A DNA stretch of 5,205 nucleotides from Pseudomonadota bacterium (GTDB lineage: Bacteria; Bdellovibrionota; Bacteriovoracia; Bacteriovoracales; Bacteriovoracaceae): assembly GCA_023432655.1 (NCBI GenBank), contig JAEYUK010000031.1, positions 1-5,205 on the forward strand, written 5' to 3'. Each line of letters begins with the position of its first letter. Position 1 is the stretch's first letter. The position numbers and the translations under genes are program-made. Positions 1 to 4,612 of the stretch are shown in pieces. The notes under the pieces are model-generated. The model was not told where the DNA came from. It did no database searches and saw only the letters and a list, made by a program, of their open reading frames with translations.

Positions 1-729
1 ACCTCACCTGAGACTGAAGTAAAAGAACTCGGAAGAGATAACCGGGACGCTCTTCCTACTAACCTTTATAGTAGTGTTGCTTTCAACTATAATTTTGGCG
101 CGAAGATGAGTTTTGTTTTAATCCCACGCTTCACATTACCTTTAGGGAGTACGTCTAATCTTGAAGGTGGTGACCAGGGCCTAATTACTCTGGAAGATAC
201 TTTAGTAGGTTTTCAGGGAGTGGTTTACGCCTCTGATGATAAGAAATTTAATCTATTCATTCGTCCAGGGGTTCGTTTACCGGTGAGCCAAGGTTCTCGA
301 AATAGTGGAAACGCTGGACTTGGTTCTTATACTCATCAAACTGACCTCCTCATCGCTCCAAGCTATACTTTTAACGACAAGTGGGAACTAGGTCTTGCTG
401 GTCAAATCAGAACTTGGATTATTGATGATCGTTACAACTACACTCGGAATCGTTTTGGATTTTTCCCAAGTTTAACGTACACAATTGATGACGTTTCAAA
501 AATTGCTGTTAACTATGAAGTTCTTGTTGAGAACCAACGCCGTTGGAAATCATTAAATAACAAAGTACCAGTGTATAAAGATATCTGGCAGAACGCTTAT
601 GTAGGTTATAGCCGACAAGTGACTGAGAAGTTTAATGTACAGCCATTCCTCGCCATGTACGTCAACGATACTCCGATTGATAATGATTCTTTCTGGGTAG
701 GAGCTTACTTAAGCTACAAAATTAAATAA
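1..729 (+). CDS. Probable outer-membrane beta-barrel protein, 3' part (5' end outside window)
   Basis: The frame is open from the first base of the window to a TAA at 727-729, giving 242 residues without an N-terminus. The first in-frame ATG (106) lies inside a continuing strand-like segment with no Shine-Dalgarno, so I treat the gene as truncated by the window edge rather than starting there. The visible protein is rich in aromatic and Gly residues and alternates polar and hydrophobic residues in repeated stretches, for example SYTFNDKWELGLAGQIRTW, FFPSLTYTIDD, KIAVNYEVLVEN, NAYVGYSRQV and FWVGAYLSYKIK. These are separated by short Asp/Asn-rich turns, the look of a transmembrane beta-barrel. 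No cysteine or catalytic motif is visible. The last strand ends in Lys rather than the terminal Phe often seen in barrel proteins. I do not recognise the family. Role (porin, transporter, structural) is unknown, and outer-membrane location is inferred from the strand pattern alone. A strong terminator follows directly, so it ends its transcription unit. Confidence 0.72.
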   Translation, partial: TSPETEVKELGRDNRDALPTNLYSSVAFNYNFGAKMSFVLIPRFTLPLGSTSNLEGGDQGLITLEDTLVGFQGVVYASDDKKFNLFIRPGVRLPVSQGSRNSGNAGLGSYTHQTDLLIAPSYTFNDKWELGLAGQIRTWIIDDRYNYTRNRFGFFPSLTYTIDDVSKIAVNYEVLVENQRRWKSLNNKVPVYKDIWQNAYVGYSRQVTEKFNVQPFLAMYVNDTPIDNDSFWVGAYLSYKIK

Positions 730-733
730 GACT

Positions 734-761
734 AAGCCCCTCTCTGAGGGGCTTTTTTTTT
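734..761 (+). terminator. Rho-independent terminator after the beta-barrel gene
   Basis: Nine-bp perfect stem AAGCCCCTC (734-742) / GAGGGGCTT (746-754) with a three-base TCT loop, running into nine consecutive T (753-761). It begins five bases after the TAA stop. GC-rich stem plus T-tract is the classical intrinsic terminator, and it insulates the helicase gene downstream. Confidence 0.95.
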
Positions 762-772
762 GGCTTAAGTAC

Positions 773-805
773 CTATAATCCGAATCAAGTAGGAAAGGAT
801 TATAG
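773..805. repeat. 9-bp inverted repeat with TATAAT in both arms
   Basis: CTATAATCC (773-781) and GGATTATAG (797-805) are perfect reverse complements separated by 15 bases. Each arm carries a perfect -10 hexamer, TATAAT, at 774-779 on the plus strand and at 799-804 on the minus strand. I see no good -35 element at the right distance for either, so a pair of opposed promoters is not supported. An operator-type dyad or a small RNA hairpin is equally possible. It lies upstream of the candidate helicase promoter. Confidence 0.5.
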
Positions 806-822
806 TCCCCCATAACGCACTA

Positions 823-850
823 TTTACAGATGAATGCCATTTGTGATACT
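823..850 (+). promoter_or_regulatory. Candidate sigma70-type promoter for the helicase gene
   Basis: TTTACA (823-828, 5/6 to TTGACA), a 16-base spacer, then GATACT (845-850, 4/6 to TATAAT) preceded by TGT (842-844), which fits an extended -10. Transcription would start near 856-858, giving a leader of about 150 bases. This is a motif match by eye, and the housekeeping sigma consensus of this organism is assumed. Confidence 0.35.
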
Positions 851-1000
851 AGGGTTCTAGTCGTTTATTTTGTACCTTGTTCCCACCCGGATTTGTCGTC
901 TATCAGGTCTAAGTGGTTCTCAGGGTTTGTTTTTTGAGACCATAGACCGGCCTCATACACATTCAAAATGCGCATAACAATTACTTTCTCGAAAGGAGAA
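848..1000 (+). promoter_or_regulatory. Structured 5' leader of the helicase mRNA
   Basis: The non-coding stretch ahead of the helicase contains several pairings. ACTAG (848-852) pairs with CTAGT (857-861) around GGTT. GTCTAT (898-903) plus GGTCT (906-910) pair with AGACC (937-941) plus ATAGAC (942-947), leaving CA (904-905) as a bulge, an 11-bp stem. A competing fold pairs GGTTCTCA (915-922, one T bulged) with TGAGACC (935-941), and uses the same AGACC arm, so both cannot form together. Next to the start, TTCTC (986-990) can pair with GAGAA (996-1000), masking part of the Shine-Dalgarno AAGGAG (993-998). No known riboswitch motif is recognised. Long structured leaders are known for cold-shock helicases such as E. 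coli csdA, so post-transcriptional control is plausible but inferred. Confidence 0.4.
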
Positions 1001-1005
1001 AACGC

Positions 1006-2724
1006 ATGTCATTTACTGAACTAGGACTTAAAGAGTCTTCACTCAAAGCTATCGCCAAAATGGGCTTTGATACACCTTCTGAGATTCAGACTCAGGCTAT
1101 TCCTGTGCTTATGCAAGGGGATGTTGATTTCATTGGCCAGGCCCAAACCGGTTCTGGGAAAACAGCTGCTTTTGTTTTGCCACTATTAGAAAAATTAGAT
1201 TTTAAGTTAAATGCTCTTCAAGCGGTTATTCTTGCTCCTACTAGAGAGCTTGCAAACCAAATTCACGAAGAGATTCAAAAGCTTTCAGCTTTTGAGCCAA
1301 TTCGTTCTATGTCGGTATACGGCGGAACATCTGTTGGTCTTCAAATTAAAGATTACAAATCTAAAAAACCACAAATCATCGTTGGGACTCCTGGTCGCGT
1401 GACAGATTTAATCGAGCGCGGAGTTCTTCGTTTTGAAGAGACTAAATTTGTCATTCTGGATGAAGCCGATGAAATGCTTGATATGGGATTTTTTGATGAC
1501 GTTATTGATATCATCGCAAAAGTTCCTGAGAAGAGAATCTGGATGTTCTCAGCAACTCTACCAGGCCCAATTGCAAACCTCGTGAACAAAGAATTCTCGA
1601 ACCCTGTTACAGTTCGTGTAACGAAAAAAGTTCTTACCGCTGACTCGGTTGAACAAAAAGCAGTCGTCGTTCGTCGTGAAAACGGCATTGAAGCTCTTTG
1701 CCGCTACATGGACTTCTCTGATGATATGTATGCGATCATCTTCACCAGAACAAAAATTGGCGCAAAGGAATTAACTGATGAGTTGAATGCTCGCGGTTAT
1801 CCAACTGATTCTCTCCATGGAGATATGGATCAAGCTGCTCGTGATATGACGATGAAGAAATTCAAAGAAAAGAAGATTAACCTTCTTGTTTGTACCGACG
1901 TTGCTGCTCGTGGGATTGATGTTAACAACCTCACTCACGTTATTAACTTTGGTCTTCCTCAGGATAACGAAGCTTATGTTCACCGTATCGGTCGTACTGG
2001 TCGTGGTGGTTCAAAAGGGATTTCTCTTTCGATCATCGAGCCAAATGAGCAAGGCCGTGTAGGGCAGATTGAAAGATTAACAAAAGCAAAAATTGAAAGA
2101 GTGTTTTTGCCAAAAGTTGAAGAGATTCGTGAAAAAATTCTCGAAAAATCTCTTAAGCGTTTCACTGATCATATTGCTAGCTTTAAAGATGAAGACGTTC
2201 TTCACTACGATACTTTTAAAGCTAAGTTTGATGAACTTGATAAAGAAGACATCATCAAGGGTATCTATGGCTTCATGTTTGAAAATACGCTTAAACGTTA
2301 CCAAAAAGCTCAAGACATCGATGTGGCCGGTAGATCAGAGCGTCCACAAGGTGTACGAGTTGAATCAGGTATGCAAAGATTTTTCATTAACCTAGGTACA
2401 ATGGATGGTGCTAATCCAGGTGAGCTGTTGAAGTTTGTAGCTTCCACAACGGGAATCGCCGGCCGTGATATTGGCCGCATTGAAACCAAAGAAAAGTTCG
2501 CTTTCCTTGAAGCTCCGTCACATATGACAGACGCGATCATGGCCATGAAAGGTGAGATGTTCGGTAATCGCCGAGTTTCTATCGAGCTTGCAACTGCTCC
2601 GGCCGGCGGCCGTGGCTTTGGCGGCGGCGGTGGAGGCGGTGGGTTCCGTGGTGGACCTCGTCGCGGAGGCGGCGATCGTGGGGGCAGAAGCTTCGGCGGT
2701 GGCGGTAGCCGAGGACGTTACTAG
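1006..2724 (+). CDS. deaD: DEAD-box ATP-dependent RNA helicase, DeaD/CsdA type, with RGG-like tail
   Basis: This 572-residue cytoplasmic helicase should unwind RNA duplexes with ATP, in ribosome assembly, mRNA decay or cold adaptation as known for DeaD/CsdA. All core motifs are intact: Q motif (Phe3, Gln28), motif I AQTGSGKT (46-53), PTREL (78-82), TPGR (128-131), DEAD (152-155), SAT (182-184), IIFTRTK (244-250), TDVAARGID (297-305) and HRIGRTGR (326-333). Residues about 360-430 are a charged helical stretch matching the CsdA dimerisation region. Residues about 456-528 (QRFFINLGTMDGANPGELL onward) are a DbpA-type RNA-binding domain. The tail (533-572) is Gly/Arg-rich with RGG-like repeats. 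The length fits DeaD (E. coli about 629). The ATG at 1006 has AAGGAG seven bases upstream and places the Q motif at the extreme N-terminus, as usual. A DbpA assignment is less likely because of the dimerisation segment and Gly/Arg tail. It appears monocistronic behind its own leader. Confidence 0.95.
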   Translation: MSFTELGLKESSLKAIAKMGFDTPSEIQTQAIPVLMQGDVDFIGQAQTGSGKTAAFVLPLLEKLDFKLNALQAVILAPTRELANQIHEEIQKLSAFEPIRSMSVYGGTSVGLQIKDYKSKKPQIIVGTPGRVTDLIERGVLRFEETKFVILDEADEMLDMGFFDDVIDIIAKVPEKRIWMFSATLPGPIANLVNKEFSNPVTVRVTKKVLTADSVEQKAVVVRRENGIEALCRYMDFSDDMYAIIFTRTKIGAKELTDELNARGYPTDSLHGDMDQAARDMTMKKFKEKKINLLVCTDVAARGIDVNNLTHVINFGLPQDNEAYVHRIGRTGRGGSKGISLSIIEPNEQGRVGQIERLTKAKIERVFLPKVEEIREKILEKSLKRFTDHIASFKDEDVLHYDTFKAKFDELDKEDIIKGIYGFMFENTLKRYQKAQDIDVAGRSERPQGVRVESGMQRFFINLGTMDGANPGELLKFVASTTGIAGRDIGRIETKEKFAFLEAPSHMTDAIMAMKGEMFGNRRVSIELATAPAGGRGFGGGGGGGGFRGGPRRGGGDRGGRSFGGGGSRGRY

Positions 2725-2749
2725 GAAAAAAGTTCTTATCCATAAGTAG

Positions 2750-2788
2750 TTGATAGCACTATGCTTCCTATGTTAAATTGGTTAGAAT
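2750..2788 (+). promoter_or_regulatory. Candidate promoter for the ftsB-like gene, overlapping a palindrome
   Basis: TTGATA (2750-2755, 5/6 to TTGACA), 17-base spacer, TTAAAT (2773-2778, 4/6 to TATAAT). An alternative -10, TAGAAT (2783-2788, 5/6), lacks a matching -35. No T-tract terminator is seen between the helicase stop and here, so read-through from the helicase gene is also possible. The -35 abuts the left arm of the 11-bp inverted repeat and the -10 lies between the arms, so a protein bound to the dyad could control initiation. Confidence 0.3.
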
Positions 2789-2814
2789 ACCAATGACTTA
2801 GGCAGCATAGTGCT
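2755..2814. repeat. 60-base long imperfect palindrome (hairpin-forming)
   Basis: Outer arms AGCACTATGCT (2755-2765) and AGCATAGTGCT (2804-2814) are perfect reverse complements. Pairing continues inward after a single T/C mismatch with CCTA (2767-2770) / TAGG (2799-2802, shown 5'-3'; A2800 and T2799 pair T2769 and A2770), then a T/T mismatch, GT/AC, a small asymmetric bulge, and ATTGGT (2777-2782) / ACCAAT (2789-2794) around the loop TAGAAT. In all about 23 bp form in a 60-base element. No T-tract follows directly, so it is not a standard terminator. It may be an RNA processing site, an operator, a read-through attenuator of the helicase transcript, or a dispersed palindromic repeat unit. Only a search of the rest of the genome could separate these. 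Confidence 0.75.
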
Positions 2815-2815
2815 T

Positions 2816-2836
2816 AAAAATACAGGATGTATTTTT
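2816..2836 (+). promoter_or_regulatory. Start-proximal hairpin with the Shine-Dalgarno in its loop
   Basis: AAAAATACA (2816-2824) and TGTATTTTT (2828-2836) are perfect 9-bp complements around a three-base GGA loop. The only Shine-Dalgarno-like bases for the GTG at 2838 are AGGA (2824-2827), which form the loop and its closing base. The stem is AT-rich (one G-C pair), so it would melt easily. It begins one base after the preceding 60-base palindrome. Because it ends in five T it also resembles a weak terminator, but the stem is poor for that role. Confidence 0.55.
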
Positions 2837-2837
2837 C

Positions 2838-3509
2838 GTGGAATTAAGAATGAATCAACCGTCTTATGACGAATATGAAGAGGTGGAATCCCCCTTTTCT
2901 TCAAATAAAACTAAAAGACCTGCAAGTCGCGATCGACTCCGTACGCGTAAAAATGTTTTTAATCGACCATTCGCCACAGATTCAACTACTGCTCCGACTT
3001 ACGTAGAAACAACAGCTACCAGACGCTCTATTGGCCATGGTGACAACACCGATTTAATTGAGCATCGCCAGAGTGAACTTGGCGATACACAGATTGAATA
3101 TCTTGATGAAGAAGAAGTTGAAATTGAAGAGGAAGCAGCACCTGTTCCTGCCCGTCGGCCTTCGCGCGCAACTTCTGATAAAAAGAAAGCGAAATTAAAA
3201 AAGAATCTCTTAAGTAAAATCGGTTGGTCAGTTATTGGACTTTTGGTTTTACGTCTTATTTTTATGGATCGTGGAGTGTGGGATTACTTCTCAACTGAAA
3301 GAACAATTCGTATTAAGAATGAAGAGCTAACTTCTCTTAACCGTGAGAACAACGAACTTAAAACTGAAATCTCACGCATTCAAGTTGATAAAAACTTTCA
3401 GAGACAACTGGCCAAGGAACACCTCGGAGTCATAGCTGCTGACGAATTTTTAATTCTGTTTGCAGGAGAGACAGAGGAGAATTCCAACCAAGATGATCGC
3501 CAATTCTGA
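2838..3509 (+). CDS. FtsB/DivIC-like septum formation initiator with long cytoplasmic N-terminal tail
   Basis: Probable single-pass inner-membrane division protein of 223 residues. Residues about 127-144 (KIGWSVIGLLVLRLIFMD) form one membrane segment, followed by GVWDYF and a coiled coil about 153-195 (KNEELTSLNRENNELKTEI), ending in LAKEHLGVIAADEFLILF. This order, hydrophobic segment then coiled coil then a short beta-like end, is that of FtsB/DivIC proteins, which join FtsQ/DivIB and FtsL at the septum. Unlike E. coli FtsB (about 100 residues) it has some 125 residues before the membrane. This tail is hydrophilic and Arg/Ser/Thr-rich, with a very acidic run (86-99) and a Lys-rich patch just before the membrane, consistent with an inside-facing N-terminus. 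I used the GTG at 2838, ten bases after AGGA. The in-frame ATG at 2850 is a real alternative, with GGA seven bases upstream. Its last 80 bases overlap the opposing DUF192 gene. Confidence 0.82.
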   Translation: MELRMNQPSYDEYEEVESPFSSNKTKRPASRDRLRTRKNVFNRPFATDSTTAPTYVETTATRRSIGHGDNTDLIEHRQSELGDTQIEYLDEEEVEIEEEAAPVPARRPSRATSDKKKAKLKKNLLSKIGWSVIGLLVLRLIFMDRGVWDYFSTERTIRIKNEELTSLNRENNELKTEISRIQVDKNFQRQLAKEHLGVIAADEFLILFAGETEENSNQDDRQF

Positions 3510-3996
3510 GTTTACTTGAGATAGGGGAACCGTTTTTCATTTCGAGCACATGGCGGCTGGCAATTGTAGGGGCCCGCGGAATTTCCGAATTAACATCTCC
3601 CGTATAATGTTCAAGGTTCCATACAATATCAATTATTTTTAAATTTTCATCGAGATAGAAAATATCCAGATTAAAGTAAGTGTTTGGCATCCAGAATGTT
3701 CGGGGACTGGTCTTTAGATAGAAAAATAGCTTTCCCTCGTTGTCACCAAAATCTTCTTCCTTAACATTCTGAAGTCCCTTTTGTTGATCTTGGGAAGTGT
3801 AAGCAATGCTTGCCTCAATCATCTCTCCGCTGGGTGATGCCAACTTCACGACTTTAAGAGGATCTTTAGTTTCACTCTGTGGAGAACTTTCGGGAGTTGA
3901 TACTTCCGGAACGGGTGGGTTACTCGAGTCTTTTTTATCTCCGCACGAAAAGTTTAATAAGAGAGTCAGAATAAGAAATAAATGTGAGCTCTTCAT
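3430..3996 (-). CDS. DUF192-family probable lipoprotein, paralogue 1 (Pro/Ser-rich linker)
   Basis: A 188-residue DUF192-family protein of unknown biochemical function. It starts with a signal peptide (Lys2, hydrophobic 6-15) ending at Cys18 in LNFSC. The lipobox is not canonical, but a lone Cys right after the hydrophobic run suggests lipid anchoring. Residues about 20-44 are a Ser/Pro/Glu-rich linker (SSNPPVPEVSTPESSPQSE), absent from the neighbour. The domain (about 45-180) shows family marks: QQKGL (71-75), GKLFFYL (88-94), FWMPNT (101-106), LDIFYLD (110-116), RHVLEM (148-153) and RIGD (164-167). By hand alignment it is roughly 45% identical to the next gene over the shared domain. I prefer the ATG at 3994-3996 because it gives a signal peptide matching that of the paralogue. 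An in-frame ATG at 4012-4014 would add six residues. Neither has a convincing Shine-Dalgarno, suggesting coupling to the upstream gene 49 bases away. The stop lies inside the ftsB-like gene. Confidence 0.85.
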   Translation of the reverse strand: MKSSHLFLILTLLLNFSCGDKKDSSNPPVPEVSTPESSPQSETKDPLKVVKLASPSGEMIEASIAYTSQDQQKGLQNVKEEDFGDNEGKLFFYLKTSPRTFWMPNTYFNLDIFYLDENLKIIDIVWNLEHYTGDVNSEIPRAPTIASRHVLEMKNGSPISSKLRIGDHLGWNSPLSLLQTELKIRQQL

Positions 3997-4045
3997 GACT
4001 CTTAGGCTATGCATGCAGACTGGCTTCGGAAAGCTAAGATGTGTT

Positions 4046-4546
4046 TTAGTTTAAAGTTTTAGCTTTGATTTCCGTCTCTTCCAAAGTTAATGAGGATTTC
4101 CATTTTAACTGATCACCTACCTTTAGTTTTTGAGCGAGCTCGGATGATGACTTCATTTCAAGCACATGTCGGCACCATACTCCCCTAATTCGGGGGATAA
4201 GGTGAGGGTTGGCCCTTCCAACATAATGAGGGGCCTTACGGATGATTTCTAAAATCTTCAGGTTTTTATCCAGATAGAATAAATCAAGATCGAAGTAGGT
4301 ATCGGGCATCCAGAAGTGCTTTTCAAAATCTTCCAGATAGAAGAATAACATTCCCTGGTCATCATCAAAATCATTCGGGCGCACCCCGGAGAGACCTTGG
4401 TTTTGATCCTTCTCTGAGATAGCAAGGGTTGTATTGATGACCTTGCCATAGGGAGTTATCAGTTCAACTTTCTTCATCGGATCCTGTGACACGCTTTGGC
4501 AGTTCCATAGAGTGAAAAGAAGAACGATAGTTAGAAATTTTCTCAT
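4046..4546 (-). CDS. DUF192-family probable lipoprotein, paralogue 2
   Basis: A 166-residue protein with the same domain as its downstream neighbour. The signal peptide MRKFLTIVLLFTLWNC puts Cys16 after the hydrophobic run (LWNC, an atypical lipobox), so export and perhaps lipid anchoring are likely. The domain begins almost at once, without the Pro/Ser linker. Family marks are QGL (50-52), GMLFFYL (65-71), FWMPDT (78-83), LDLFYLD (87-93), RHVLEM (126-131) and KVGD (142-145). A second cysteine, Cys125, sits just before RHVLEM where the paralogue has Ser. The start at 4544-4546 is supported by AGGA (minus strand, 4556-4559) nine bases upstream. It is the first gene of a leftward pair and is divergent from aspS. 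DUF192 has no established activity, so no function is assigned. An envelope location is inferred from the signal peptide. Confidence 0.87.
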   Translation of the reverse strand: MRKFLTIVLLFTLWNCQSVSQDPMKKVELITPYGKVINTTLAISEKDQNQGLSGVRPNDFDDDQGMLFFYLEDFEKHFWMPDTYFDLDLFYLDKNLKILEIIRKAPHYVGRANPHLIPRIRGVWCRHVLEMKSSSELAQKLKVGDQLKWKSSLTLEETEIKAKTLN

Positions 4547-4556
4547 GAAGTTTATT

Positions 4557-4604
4557 CCTGAATCAGGTATGATCTTAATAACTTAGTCTAAGCGATCCTC
4601 AGGA
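4557..4604. promoter_or_regulatory. Divergent control region with three odd-centred dyads
   Basis: Within the 66 bases between the DUF192 pair and aspS lie CCTGA-A-TCAGG (4557-4567), CTTAG-T-CTAAG (4582-4592) and TCCT-C-AGGA (4596-4604), each a perfect dyad around one base. The first overlaps the Shine-Dalgarno of the minus-strand gene and the third overlaps that of aspS (AGGAG, 4601-4605). The first two are centred 25 bases apart. They could be operator half-site pairs or chance in a short AT-rich stretch. Confidence 0.35.
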
Positions 4605-4612
4605 GTTTTCAA
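4585..4612 (-). promoter_or_regulatory. Candidate promoter for the leftward DUF192 pair
   Basis: On the minus strand TTGAAA (4612-4607, 5/6 to TTGACA), 16-base spacer, TAGACT (4590-4585, 4/6 to TATAAT). It would start transcription near 4578, about 30 bases before the ATG of paralogue 2. For aspS on the plus strand the best -10-like hexamer is TATGAT (4568-4573, 5/6), but its -35 is poor, so no promoter is called there. Confidence 0.3.

Noticed and set aside
106..108. ATG at 106 as the true start of the beta-barrel gene
   Set aside because: The frame stays open upstream to base 1 with the same strand-like composition, and no Shine-Dalgarno or signal peptide is present at 106.
1353..2546. Open frames on the minus strand and in other frames inside the helicase gene
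   Set aside because: All lie within a gene with intact DEAD-box motifs. Their translations show no domain-like pattern and they lack ribosome-binding sites of their own.
2736..2744. TTATCCATA, resembling a DnaA box
   Set aside because: A single site with one mismatch to TTATCCACA and no neighbouring boxes. It sits in a small CTTAT-CC-ATAAG dyad and is expected by chance.
3806..4054. A plus-strand 82-residue frame opposite DUF192 paralogue 1
   Set aside because: It lies antisense to a domain-supported gene and has no convincing start signal or recognisable motif.
4030..4066. 8-bp inverted repeat AAAGCTAA/TTAGCTTT between the DUF192 genes, as a terminator
   Set aside because: AT-rich stem with a 21-base loop spanning the stop codon, and no T-tract on the minus strand. 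It would not terminate, so the pair is kept as one transcription unit.
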